Below are positions 50,991 to 59,919 of a DNA stretch of 60,924 nucleotides, piece after piece; positions within the stretch are counted from its first letter, which is position 1; each line of letters opens with the position of its first letter. Origin of the DNA: Fimenecus sp045613065. Its GTDB lineage: Bacteria > Bacillota > Clostridia > Oscillospirales > Acutalibacteraceae. Under the pieces are notes generated by a model. It was given only the letters and a program-made list of their open reading frames with translations, was not told the origin of the DNA and did not search any database. Position numbers and translations under genes: made by a program. The stretch is taken from the NCBI GenBank assembly GCA_045613065.1, contig JAZLAH010000021.1, positions 1-60,924 of the forward strand. The letters run 5' to 3'.

Positions 50991-52370
50991 ATGATAGGTA
51001 AGTTAAGATTTTTAATGGCAATAATTGTCGGTAAAATCACAGCATTTTTACTTGATAAAATATTTAAAAGAGGGACTAATACACCGGGTATTATTATGCT
51101 CAAAATTTGTCCCGATGCACTTTCTCGTTTTATTATGCCTCGAAACACTATTTGTGTAACAGGTACAAACGGTAAAACAGGCACATCAAATCTTCTGACA
51201 CACATTATCCGTAATAGCGGAAAAACAGTGGTAAATAATTCAAAGGGTTCAAATATGGCTCCGGGGCTTGCATCTGCTTTGGTTACACATTGCACATTAG
51301 GTGGTAAGGTTACTGCCGATGTTGCTGTTCTTGAGGTTGATGAGCGTTCTTCTCAGTATATCTATACAGAATTCACACCTAAATATATCCTTTGTACAAA
51401 TCTTTTCCGTGACTCAATTATGCGAAATGGTCATAGTGGATTTATTTTTGATAAAATTAACGACTATCTTGATAGTAAAACGACTCTTGTGTTAAATGGT
51501 AACGATGGTATTTCAGGACTTTTGGGTGATGGTGTCTGCAACCGAGTTTTCTATTCAGTAAACAAAACTGAAAGAAGTACAGATACTTGTGTTGATACAG
51601 TTTGTGACCTTATTGCTTGTCCTCATTGTAATCATAAACTTGATTATGAGTTTTTCCATTACAACCATATTGGTGTTCCAAAATGTTCACATTGTGGTTT
51701 CACGATGCCTGAAAGCAGATTTTTTGCAAGTGATGTTGATTTCGAAAATGGTACATTCGTATTCAATGGCGATAAAGGAGAAAGCCTTGTTCTTCCTTTC
51801 CAAAAAGGTAATTTCTTCAATGTTTTCAATATAACAGGTGCTTGTGCAGTTTGCAGACTTATGGGTATAGACCTTGATGTAATTGAAAACAGTATTGAAG
51901 ATTTGTCATCAAAAACAGGTCGTTTTCAGGAAAAGAAATATAATGGTGTTGAAGTTGTTTCAATGCTTTCAAAAAACCAGAACCCAATTTCTTGTTCACA
52001 GAGTCTTAAATACCTTGATAGTACAGATACAGAAAAAGATGTTGTACTTCTCATAACTGACTCAAATGATAAAGTTCATGGTCACGAGGATATTTCATGG
52101 ATTTACGATACTGACTTTTCACCACTTAATAACGAAACCGTCAAGACTATATATGTTGGTGGAAGTCGTTGCTATGATGTGGCAAACTGTCTTGAAATAA
52201 AAGGCATAGATACAGGAAAACTTGTTCTTTTTGAAAATTATGATGAACTTGCAACACAAGTGAGCAAAAAGAGTATTGTTGGCAGAAATATAGTTGTCTA
52301 TTTTGAACTTTATGCAACAAGTGTTGTTGAAAAAATCAAAAATGCAATGTCACAGAAGGAGGATAAATAA
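50991..52370 (+). CDS. murT: MurT, lipid II isoglutaminyl synthase ligase subunit
   Basis: 459 residues: N-terminal hydrophobic helix, Mur-ligase ATP-binding VTGTNGKTGTSNLL near residue 55, the MurT-specific Cys4 zinc ribbon (CPHC and CSHC near 207-228), and a C-terminal DUF1727 domain with the conserved ISWIYDTDF near 363. With GatD it normally amidates D-Glu of lipid II to D-iGln using glutamine. It is followed after 2 bp by a gatD homologue whose glutaminase cysteine is missing. Confidence 0.94.
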   Translation: MIGKLRFLMAIIVGKITAFLLDKIFKRGTNTPGIIMLKICPDALSRFIMPRNTICVTGTNGKTGTSNLLTHIIRNSGKTVVNNSKGSNMAPGLASALVTHCTLGGKVTADVAVLEVDERSSQYIYTEFTPKYILCTNLFRDSIMRNGHSGFIFDKINDYLDSKTTLVLNGNDGISGLLGDGVCNRVFYSVNKTERSTDTCVDTVCDLIACPHCNHKLDYEFFHYNHIGVPKCSHCGFTMPESRFFASDVDFENGTFVFNGDKGESLVLPFQKGNFFNVFNITGACAVCRLMGIDLDVIENSIEDLSSKTGRFQEKKYNGVEVVSMLSKNQNPISCSQSLKYLDSTDTEKDVVLLITDSNDKVHGHEDISWIYDTDFSPLNNETVKTIYVGGSRCYDVANCLEIKGIDTGKLVLFENYDELATQVSKKSIVGRNIVVYFELYATSVVEKIKNAMSQKEDK

Positions 52371-52372
52371 TT

Positions 52373-53080
52373 ATGTCAAAAATGATAATTGAAGTTCTTT
52401 ATCCTGAATATAACAACCTTTATGGTGACAGAGGAAATTGCGAGTATTTACAGAAAAAATTAAGTCTTGCAGGATATGAGGTTGAAATAAAAGAAACATC
52501 ACTTTTCGATGAACCTGCATTTGTAAATAGTCAGGTTGACTTTCTTCTTATTGGCCCTTGTCAGGAAAAGCATCAGCTTAATGAAATCGAACAGTTAAAA
52601 AAGTATGCAGATGCAATAAAAAACAGAATTGATAATGGTGGAGTAATCCTTGCAACGGGAAATGCCTTCGAACTTTTCGGTCAATATATTGAAGATGATA
52701 AAGGCACTACAATAGACTGTTTGGGTTTTTATCCATATTATGCAAAGCAGTTTTCAAAACTCCGTTACAATGATTGTAGTGTGGGTGAATTTGATGGTAT
52801 GCAGATTACAGGTTTCAAAAATCTGTTGAGTCATTCTTACGGTAAAAACCCATATCCTTTTATGAATATGAAAACAGGTTGCGGAATGAATCCTGACAGT
52901 AAAATCGAAGGTGTTCACGAAAATAACTTTTTTGCAACATATCACACAGGACCGATTTTTCCACTTAATCCGCAATTTACAGATTACCTCATTAGCATAG
53001 TTGATAATGATTATGTGCCGGTTTCACTTGAATTCGAAAAACAGGCATACGACAGCAGAATAAAAGAATTATTAAAATAA
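52373..53080 (+). CDS. gatD: GatD-like amidotransferase subunit lacking the catalytic Cys
   Basis: 235 residues, class I (CobB/CobQ-like) glutamine amidotransferase fold, usual GatD length and position next to murT. The N-terminus (IEVLYPEYNNLYGDRGNCEYL) and the His region (ATYHTGPIFPLNP near 185) are conserved. The nucleophile elbow that should read roughly CGGYQ is LATGNAFELFG near residue 98, with no Cys at all. Glutamine hydrolysis should therefore fail. GGAGG precedes the start. Either the complex uses free ammonia, or the pair has another role. Confidence 0.85.
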   Translation: MSKMIIEVLYPEYNNLYGDRGNCEYLQKKLSLAGYEVEIKETSLFDEPAFVNSQVDFLLIGPCQEKHQLNEIEQLKKYADAIKNRIDNGGVILATGNAFELFGQYIEDDKGTTIDCLGFYPYYAKQFSKLRYNDCSVGEFDGMQITGFKNLLSHSYGKNPYPFMNMKTGCGMNPDSKIEGVHENNFFATYHTGPIFPLNPQFTDYLISIVDNDYVPVSLEFEKQAYDSRIKELLK

Positions 53081-53087
53081 GAAAAAG

Positions 53088-53118
53088 GTAGGGCGGGGTC
53101 TTGACCCCGCCGTTGTCA
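53088..53118 (+). terminator. hairpin after gatD, GGGGTCTTGACCCC type
   Basis: 9-bp stem GGCGGGGTC/GACCCCGCC with a TT loop; the following GTTGTCATT is only moderately T-rich. The core repeats that of the lexA terminator. Confidence 0.55.
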
Positions 53119-53152
53119 TTGTGAGAAGCAACAAAAAACTCTGATAAAAAAA

Positions 53153-53182
53153 TTGACTACACAGCGACAAATTTGGTACAAT
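53153..53182 (+). promoter_or_regulatory. promoter of the shikimate operon
   Basis: TTGACT and TACAAT with 18-nt spacing, 39 bp upstream of aroB. Confidence 0.68.
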
Positions 53183-53221
53183 GTAAAAAAGTCGTAAAAA
53201 GACGGAACAACGGGTGATATT

Positions 53222-54277
53222 ATGGAAAATGTAAAAGTTTCTGCATCAAAAGAATACACAGTATATATAGGGTCAGGATTTCTTGATACCATTGGTAAAA
53301 AAATTAAGGAAATTAAAAGACTTTGCAGAATTGTGTTAGTTTCTGATGACACTGTTTTTTCACTTTATGGTGAAAAGGTGAAAAATAGTTTAACAGATAG
53401 TGGATATTCTGTTTGTGAATATGTCTTCACTCATGGTGAAGATGCAAAGTCACTTGAAAATTTTGGCAAGATAATGGATTTCTGTGTGGAAAATAGTATT
53501 ACAAGAACCGACTTATTTGTGGCTCTTGGTGGTGGTGTCGTTGGTGACCTTACAGGATTTGTGGCTTCCTGTTATCTTCGTGGTGTGGACTTCGTACAGA
53601 TTCCTACAACACTACTCTCTATGGTTGACTCGTCTGTTGGTGGTAAAACTGCAATCAACCTTGACGCAGGAAAAAATCTCTGTGGTGCATTTTATCAGCC
53701 ACTTGCTGTTTTTACAGATTGCGATACTTTAAAAACTCTTCCAGAGGAAACATTTATTGACGGATGTGCTGAAATCATTAAATACGGTATGATTTTAGAT
53801 GGCGAATTTTTAACATTTTTAAACGAAAACAGTATAGAAGAAAATATAGAATATGTAATCAAGCGATGCGTTGAACTTAAAGGCGACTTGGTGAACCGTG
53901 ACGAATTTGATAAAGGTGAAAGAAAACTTCTTAATTTCGGTCACACAATCGGTCACGCTATTGAAAAATGCAGTAACTTTGAGGTTTCTCACGGAAACGC
54001 AGTTGCAATCGGGATGGTAATTGCAACAAAAGGTGCTTATGAAGTTGGTATGTCTGACGAAGACTTTTCCGATACACTTGTACCAATTCTCCAGAAGAAT
54101 AACTTACCAACTACATGTGAATATTCAGCAGAAGACCTTTACAAAGCATCTCTTTCAGATAAAAAGAGAAGTTTTGATACAATGTCACTTATCGTTCCTG
54201 AGGAATATGGTCTTTGCAAGATTATGAAACTTCCTGTTGAGGATTTGCAGAATTTTATAGAAAAAGGTATGAACTGA
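53222..54277 (+). CDS. aroB: 3-dehydroquinate synthase
   Basis: 351 residues. NAD-binding ALGGGVVGDLTGFVAS near 100, the DSSVGGKTAINL block near 140, the GCAEIIKYG block near 182 and zinc ligands in LNFGHTIGHAIE near 240. Second step of the shikimate pathway (DAHP to dehydroquinate). GTGATATT precedes the start weakly. It shares a base boundary with aroA and opens the aro operon; DAHP synthase is not in the window. Confidence 0.96.
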   Translation: MENVKVSASKEYTVYIGSGFLDTIGKKIKEIKRLCRIVLVSDDTVFSLYGEKVKNSLTDSGYSVCEYVFTHGEDAKSLENFGKIMDFCVENSITRTDLFVALGGGVVGDLTGFVASCYLRGVDFVQIPTTLLSMVDSSVGGKTAINLDAGKNLCGAFYQPLAVFTDCDTLKTLPEETFIDGCAEIIKYGMILDGEFLTFLNENSIEENIEYVIKRCVELKGDLVNRDEFDKGERKLLNFGHTIGHAIEKCSNFEVSHGNAVAIGMVIATKGAYEVGMSDEDFSDTLVPILQKNNLPTTCEYSAEDLYKASLSDKKRSFDTMSLIVPEEYGLCKIMKLPVEDLQNFIEKGMN

Positions 54278-55549
54278 ATGACAGTAAACTGTAAACCATC
54301 TGTTTTAAGTGGTGCAATCAAATCAATTTCATCAAAATCCGATGCTCATCGACTTTTGATTTGTGCTGCACTTGCAGAAAATAAAACAAAGATTTATTGC
54401 AATGTGATGTCAAAGGATATCGCAACAACTATCTGTTGCCTTAAATCTTTGGGAACAAAAATTTCTGTTGATGGTGATGTAATTACAGTATCTCCAAATC
54501 AGTTCAACAAAAAAGCAGACCTTGATTGTTGTGAAAGTGGTTCAACTCTCAGGTTTTTGTTGCCACTTGTATCTGCATTGGGTATTGATGCCACAATTAA
54601 CGGTAGTGGACGATTACCACAAAGACCTATCTCACCACTAAAAGAAGAAATGGAGAGAAAAGGTGTTATATTCCATACGGATAGCAATTTTCCATTGCAT
54701 CTGACAGGACAACTTCAATCAGGAGATTATGAAATAGAGGGAAATGTCAGCTCACAGTTTATCACAGGACTTTTAATGGCTTTGCCTATACTCAATGGTG
54801 ATAGTACCATCAAACTCATTCCACCTGTTGAGTCAAAATCATATCTTGATATAACTGTATCCGTACTTAACAAATTTGGAATTGAAATCAAAGAAAAAGA
54901 TAATACATATATGATAAAAGGTAATCAAAAATACATTTCACCTGAAGAAATATCAGTAGAAGGTGACTGGTCAAATGCTTCATTTTTCCTTTGTGCTGGA
55001 GCACTCAGTGAAAACGGAGTAACAGTAACCGATTTGGATATAAATTCACCTCAAGGTGATAAAAAAATTCTTGATATTTTAAAATCTATGGGTGCTGATG
55101 TGCAAATCAGTGGCACAGAAATCACAGTAAAAAAGAATAATCTTAACGGTATTACAGTTGATGCTTCCGACATTCCCGATATTGTGCCAATAATTTCAGT
55201 TGTAGCAACAGCTTGTATAAGAGAAACAAGAATTATAAATGCACAGCGTCTTCGTATAAAGGAAAGTGACAGAATAAAATCCGTTGTGGAAATGATTAAT
55301 TCTGTTGGTGGATATGCAGAGGAAACTGATGACGGAATGATTATTCACGGAGGAAAAACACTTGAAGGTGGAAAGGTGAATGGCTATAACGACCACAGAA
55401 TTGTTATGTCAGTATCAATTTTGTCAACTCTTTGTGAAAATAATGTTACAATAAGAGAAAGCAATGCAGTAGAGAAATCATATCCTGATTTCTTTGCTGA
55501 TTTCAATAAAATGGGAGGTAATGCAAATGTCCTCAATGACAGGGAATAA
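54278..55549 (+). CDS. aroA: 3-phosphoshikimate 1-carboxyvinyltransferase (EPSP synthase)
   Basis: 423 residues. The N-terminal SKSDAHRLLICAALAE and SGSTLRFLLP motifs, GDWSNASFFL in the middle and RIKESDRIKS near 325 are diagnostic. Transfers enolpyruvate from PEP to shikimate-3-phosphate. It begins directly after the aroB stop and overlaps aroC by 23 bp. The class by glyphosate response cannot be decided from reading alone. Confidence 0.95.
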   Translation: MTVNCKPSVLSGAIKSISSKSDAHRLLICAALAENKTKIYCNVMSKDIATTICCLKSLGTKISVDGDVITVSPNQFNKKADLDCCESGSTLRFLLPLVSALGIDATINGSGRLPQRPISPLKEEMERKGVIFHTDSNFPLHLTGQLQSGDYEIEGNVSSQFITGLLMALPILNGDSTIKLIPPVESKSYLDITVSVLNKFGIEIKEKDNTYMIKGNQKYISPEEISVEGDWSNASFFLCAGALSENGVTVTDLDINSPQGDKKILDILKSMGADVQISGTEITVKKNNLNGITVDASDIPDIVPIISVVATACIRETRIINAQRLRIKESDRIKSVVEMINSVGGYAEETDDGMIIHGGKTLEGGKVNGYNDHRIVMSVSILSTLCENNVTIRESNAVEKSYPDFFADFNKMGGNANVLNDRE

Positions 55550-56597
55550 AATCAAAATATCGGTTTTTGGTCAATCTCACTCAAAAGGTATCGGAGTTGT
55601 GATTGACGGCCTTCCTGCAGGCAAGAAAATAGATATGGAAAAAGTCCTCAAATTTATGGACAGACGAGCTCCTGGGAAAAATGCTCTATCGACACAAAGA
55701 AAAGAGAGTGACACTCCTGAAATTTTGTCGGGACTCGTTAATGGTGTTACTTGTGGTGCGCCACTTTGTATGGTTATATATAATGAAAACCAACATTCAG
55801 AGGATTATAATAATATAATAGATACACCAAGACCATCACATGCTGACTTTTCAGCAAATGTAAAATATAATGGTTTCAATGATGTTTCAGGTGGTGGACA
55901 TTTTTCAGGCAGACTTACAGCACCTCTTTGTTTTGCAGGTGCAGTATGTATGCAGTTTTTAGAGGATATGGGTATCAAGATTCAATCCCATATTCAGAAA
56001 ATCAAAAATATATATGATGATAAAATTGACTATGTAAATATAGGTAAATGGAATACAGAAGAAAAAGATTTCCCTGTAATTAATGATAATCAAGGTAAAC
56101 TGATGATTGCAGAAATCGAAAAAGCAAGAGAAAATGGGGATTCCGTTGGTGGAGTTATCGAATGTGTTGTAACGGGTGTTAAAGCAGGTTTCGGTGACCC
56201 AATGTTTGACGGTGTCGAAAATATGATTTCAAAAAATATTTTCGGTATCCCTGCAGTAAAAGGAATTGAGTTCGGTAATGGATTCTCTGCAACCGACCTT
56301 GTTGGTAGCGAAAATAACGACGATTTCTGTATTGTAGATGGTGAAATTCGAACAAAGACAAATAATTCAGGTGGCATAAACGGTGGAATTACGAATGGTA
56401 TGCCAATAGTTTTTAGAACTGCCATTAAACCAACACCATCAATTTATATAGAACAGAACAGTGTAAGTATTGAAAATAAAACTGAACAGAAATTGCAGAT
56501 TAAGGGCAGACACGACCCTTGTATAGTTCAGCGTGTTGTACCTGTAATTGAAGCAGTCACAGCAATTACAATTTTAGATATTATTAAGTTTGAGTAA
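55527..56597 (+). CDS. aroC: chorismate synthase
   Basis: 356 residues: FGQSHSKGIGVVIDGLPAG near the N-terminus, RRAPGK near 45, the SGGGHFSGRLTAPLC block near 120 and the RHDPCIVQRVVPV end motif. FMN-dependent step from EPSP to chorismate. GGGAGG 8 nt upstream selects ATG 55527; in-frame ATGs at 55494 and 55521 are not supported. The gene starts inside the aroA end. Confidence 0.95.
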   Translation: MSSMTGNKIKISVFGQSHSKGIGVVIDGLPAGKKIDMEKVLKFMDRRAPGKNALSTQRKESDTPEILSGLVNGVTCGAPLCMVIYNENQHSEDYNNIIDTPRPSHADFSANVKYNGFNDVSGGGHFSGRLTAPLCFAGAVCMQFLEDMGIKIQSHIQKIKNIYDDKIDYVNIGKWNTEEKDFPVINDNQGKLMIAEIEKARENGDSVGGVIECVVTGVKAGFGDPMFDGVENMISKNIFGIPAVKGIEFGNGFSATDLVGSENNDDFCIVDGEIRTKTNNSGGINGGITNGMPIVFRTAIKPTPSIYIEQNSVSIENKTEQKLQIKGRHDPCIVQRVVPVIEAVTAITILDIIKFE

Positions 56598-56733
56598 AAT
56601 TCCCACAGCACATTTTTGTTCGGGGCGGTATCTACATACAGCACCACTCACTTCAAAATGCACTGTGAACAATTTTCTTTCAAACTTTATTGACGAGTAA
56701 AGAATGATACTCAAGAAAGGAAAGAACTATTAT

Positions 56734-57009
56734 ATGGAAGACCTTTCAATAACACGAGAAAAAATTAATGAAATTGACAATAAAATAATCGAACTCTGGA
56801 AAGAGAGAATGGAATTGTGTCTTTCAGTTGCACAGTACAAAAAGGAAAACAATCTTCCAATTCTTGATGAGAAAAGAGAAAAAGAACTTCTTGACCGAAT
56901 AGGAAATCTTGCAGGTGACGAACTGGATTCTTATGCCCGTACACTTTATGAAACTGTTATGAGTATTTCTCGTTCATATCAAGAAAAACATCTTGATAAT
57001 AATAACTGA
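56734..57009 (+). CDS. chorismate mutase (AroQ class, monofunctional)
   Basis: 91 residues, all helical: REKINEIDNKIIELWKERME, the AQYKKENNLPILDEKREKE block and the final helix with ETVMSISRSYQ. These are the Arg/Lys/Glu landmarks of the AroQ fold. It converts chorismate to prephenate. The start at 56734 is nearest the family start and has GGAAAG about 10 nt upstream. A 136-bp gap separates it from aroC; nothing distinct was found there. Confidence 0.9.
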   Translation: MEDLSITREKINEIDNKIIELWKERMELCLSVAQYKKENNLPILDEKREKELLDRIGNLAGDELDSYARTLYETVMSISRSYQEKHLDNNN

Positions 57010-57023
57010 AAAGGGGAATTGAG

Positions 57024-58244
57024 ATGTACGGACTTTTAGGAGAACATTTACCTCATAGCTTTTCACCACAGATTCATATGAGCTTGGGTAATAAAGACTA
57101 TCATCTTTTTGAAATTTCACCTGAAAATCTTGAAGAATTTTTAAGGTCGAAAAGTTTCAAAGGTATCAATGTTACAATTCCATATAAAAAATCAGTAATT
57201 CCATATCTTAATGTGATTTCACCTGAAGCTATGAAAATCGGTGTTGTTAATACAATAACAGTTCGTGACGGAAAGCTTTACGGAGACAATACAGATTATT
57301 TTGGTTTTAAATATATGATTGAAAAATCAGGAATTGATATTTCAAGAAAAAAAGCACTTGTTCTTGGTAGTGGTGGTGCTTCTGCAACCGTTCAGGCAGT
57401 GCTTCGTGATATGGGTGCTACTGAAGTTAAAGTTGTTTCGCGAAATGGTGAGATTAACTATACTAATATATATAGTCAAAAAGATGCAGAAATTATCGTC
57501 AATACAACACCTGTGGGAATGTATCCCGATAATATGAATAGTCCTGTGGAGATTGATAAGTTTCCGAATCTTAAAGGAGTTTTTGATGTGGTGTATAATC
57601 CATTAAGAACACGATTTGTAATGGATGCACAGAATCTTGGTATTCCTGCTATGGCAGGTCTTCCAATGCTTGTGGCTCAGGCAAAAAAAGCCCACGAAAT
57701 ATTCTTCGATACAAAAGTTGACGACGAAATCTGCGAAAATATCACAAAAGTCCTTTTCAAACAGATGTGCAATATTATTTTAATTGGTATGGCTGGTTGT
57801 GGAAAATCCACAATTGGAAAAATGCTCTCTGAAAGACTCAATAAAGACTTTATGGATACTGATGAAATGATTGAAAATGCAGAGAATAAATCCATTCCTG
57901 AAATTATCGAAAAATATGGCGAGGATTATTTCAGATGTTGTGAAAATGTGGCGGTCAATCTTGCAGGTAAAGAAAAAAGCTGTGTAATCGCAACGGGTGG
58001 TGGTGTTGTAACACGACCTGAAAATTATCTACCCTTAAAACAAAATGGAATAATAGTTTTCATAAATCGTGATGTAGAAAAATTACCAACAAAAAACCGA
58101 CCATTGTCACAACTTCACGGAGTAAAAGAACTTTACGAAAAAAGAATGCCTTTGTATCGTCAGTTTGCTCATATAGAAGTTGACGGTAATGGTACAGTTG
58201 AAGAAGTGACAGCAAAAATATTTGAGGAGATAAATAAATTATGA
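57024..58244 (+). CDS. aroE-aroK: bifunctional shikimate dehydrogenase / shikimate kinase
   Basis: 406 residues, a fusion of two consecutive pathway enzymes. Residues 1-248 form AroE (LLGEHLPHSFSP, the shikimate/catalytic NVTIPYKKSV block, NADP-binding LGSGGASATVQA and NTTPVGMYP). Residues 250-406 form AroK (P-loop GMAGCGKSTIGK near 257, the DTDEMIE motif, GGGVVTRPEN and RPLSQL). The junction runs without stop or frameshift through FKQMCNIILIGM. The AroK start overlaps aroQ only at its far end (4 bp). Confidence 0.95.
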   Translation: MYGLLGEHLPHSFSPQIHMSLGNKDYHLFEISPENLEEFLRSKSFKGINVTIPYKKSVIPYLNVISPEAMKIGVVNTITVRDGKLYGDNTDYFGFKYMIEKSGIDISRKKALVLGSGGASATVQAVLRDMGATEVKVVSRNGEINYTNIYSQKDAEIIVNTTPVGMYPDNMNSPVEIDKFPNLKGVFDVVYNPLRTRFVMDAQNLGIPAMAGLPMLVAQAKKAHEIFFDTKVDDEICENITKVLFKQMCNIILIGMAGCGKSTIGKMLSERLNKDFMDTDEMIENAENKSIPEIIEKYGEDYFRCCENVAVNLAGKEKSCVIATGGGVVTRPENYLPLKQNGIIVFINRDVEKLPTKNRPLSQLHGVKELYEKRMPLYRQFAHIEVDGNGTVEEVTAKIFEEINKL

Positions 58245-58672
58245 AAATCCTTGTAATTAACGGACCGAATATCAATATGCTTGGAATTCGTGAACCTGAA
58301 ATTTACGGAAATCAGAACTATGAAACCTTGCTTTGTGATGTTGAGAGCTGGGCAAACGAGATTGGTTGTCAGGTTGAATGTTTCCAATCAAATCATGAGG
58401 GAGCAATCGTTGATAAAATTCAGGAGGCTTATGGTAACTTTGATGGAATCGTAATCAATCCTGCAGCATATACCCATACAAGTATCGCAATTCTTGATGC
58501 ACTTAAGTCGGTGGCAATCCCTGCAGTGGAAGTGCATATTTCAGATGTAAGTACTCGTGAAGATTTTCGACAAATCTCTTATGCTGGTATGGCTTGTGAA
58601 GAACATATTATCGGCAAAGGCCTTGACGGATACAAAATTGCCCTCGAATATCTTTTTGATAAATACAACTGA
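58241..58672 (+). CDS. aroQ: type II 3-dehydroquinate dehydratase
   Basis: 143 residues: NGPNINMLGIREPEIYG at the N-terminus, FQSNHEGAIVDKIQEA near 50, INPAAYTHTSIAILDAL near 73 and EVHISDVSTREDFR near 100. Dehydrates 3-dehydroquinate to 3-dehydroshikimate. It closes the operon, overlapping the aroE-aroK stop by 4 bp. Confidence 0.96.
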   Translation: MKILVINGPNINMLGIREPEIYGNQNYETLLCDVESWANEIGCQVECFQSNHEGAIVDKIQEAYGNFDGIVINPAAYTHTSIAILDALKSVAIPAVEVHISDVSTREDFRQISYAGMACEEHIIGKGLDGYKIALEYLFDKYN

Positions 58673-58742
58673 ATATATTGATATTCATTTTATGAATAAT
58701 ATAAAATAATTATAACAACCTACATAATAGGAGAAAAAGAAA

Positions 58743-59873
58743 ATGAAAAACACATTAAAGAAATTAATAGCAATCATCCTTTGCCTTTCCATTTTTGGAA
58801 CTACTCAGGTATCAGCTTGTGGTGGAATTAAAACTGCCGTTAATACCTTAACCGATTTTACTGAAAGATTAGTCAGCGTGTTTACGGGAAGTCAGAATCA
58901 AAAAGCTGATGTTGACTTCACTATTGAACAGGGTAAAATCTTCAAAGCAAAAAAATATTTCAGTGATTCTCATGCATCTACTGTTGTGAAAATGAATGAC
59001 GGAAATCTTATGTCAGCATTTTTTGCAGGATCTGAAGAGGGAGATGAGGATGTAAGAATCTGGTACAGCATTTACAATGGTAGTGAGTGGAGTGCGCCAA
59101 AACAGATGGCATCATCTGATACTGTTGCCCATTGGAATCCAGTTCTCGTGAATTATGGAAGTTATGTAAGACTTTATTATAAAGTTGGTATGGAAATTCC
59201 AAACTGGGTTACAAAATATACTGATACATACGATTGTGGCAAAACATGGACTGAACCAAAAGAACTTGTACCAGGGGATACAAGTGGTGGCAGAGGTCCT
59301 GTAAAGAATAAAGTTCTTATCACATCTGATGGTAAGATTATTGCACCTGCATCAAGCGAACAGGGTTCATGGAGAGCATTCTTTGATATTTCCGAAGACG
59401 GTGGCAATACTTGGACAAAAACTGATTTCGTAGTTGCAAAGGATAGCAGAGGTAAAGAGGTTGGAATGATTCAGCCAACACTCTGGGAAGATAAAGACGG
59501 AAATATCCATGCAATGTTCCGTACACAAGCAGGTAGAATTTATAAAACAGACTCAACTGATGGTGGATATACTTGGTGTGAGGCTTATTCAACAGGTCTC
59601 ATGAATAACAATAGTGGTATAGACTGCGTTACAACTGATAACGGTTGGGTATGGCTCGTTTATACTCCTGTGGGAATGGAAGTCAGAAACAGACTCATCC
59701 TCTCTGTGTCAAAAGATAACGGTGAAACTTGGCAAGATGTAACCACTCTTGAAGAAAGCGTTAACCTCTTTGCTGAATATTCATATCCTGCAATTATAGC
59801 CGACGGCAATAATCTATATATTACATATACATATAATAGAGAAACAATCAAATATGCATTCATAGAATTTTAA
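58743..59873 (+). CDS. sialidase-superfamily lipoprotein (BNR/Asp-box)
   Basis: 376 residues. Lipoprotein signal peptide with lipobox VSAC (Cys near residue 26), so it is anchored on the outer face of the membrane. A six-bladed propeller-type domain follows, with four Asp-box motifs: DTYDCGKTW, SEDGGNTW, TDGGYTW and SKDNGETW, after GSEEGDEDVRIWYS near residue 97. Members act on sialic acid or other glycans; the substrate is not certain and no sialic-acid catabolic genes are adjacent. AGGAGAAAAAGA precedes the start. Confidence 0.85.
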   Translation: MKNTLKKLIAIILCLSIFGTTQVSACGGIKTAVNTLTDFTERLVSVFTGSQNQKADVDFTIEQGKIFKAKKYFSDSHASTVVKMNDGNLMSAFFAGSEEGDEDVRIWYSIYNGSEWSAPKQMASSDTVAHWNPVLVNYGSYVRLYYKVGMEIPNWVTKYTDTYDCGKTWTEPKELVPGDTSGGRGPVKNKVLITSDGKIIAPASSEQGSWRAFFDISEDGGNTWTKTDFVVAKDSRGKEVGMIQPTLWEDKDGNIHAMFRTQAGRIYKTDSTDGGYTWCEAYSTGLMNNNSGIDCVTTDNGWVWLVYTPVGMEVRNRLILSVSKDNGETWQDVTTLEESVNLFAEYSYPAIIADGNNLYITYTYNRETIKYAFIEF

Positions 59874-59886
59874 CTATGTATAATAG

Positions 59887-59918
59887 TATGGCGGGGACAA
59901 TACCCCGCCATTGTTTTT
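59887..59918. terminator. intrinsic terminator between the sialidase-like gene and sleB
   Basis: 8-bp stem TGGCGGGG/CCCCGCCA with ACAATA loop, then TTGTTTTTATT. It lies between convergent genes and mainly serves the rightward one. Confidence 0.85.
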
Positions 59919-59919
59919 A

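Noticed and set aside
56598..56733. Regulatory RNA between aroC and chorismate mutase
   Set aside because: A TTGTTC/GAACAA pairing exists, but it has no consistent fold, terminator or conserved motif that I can support.
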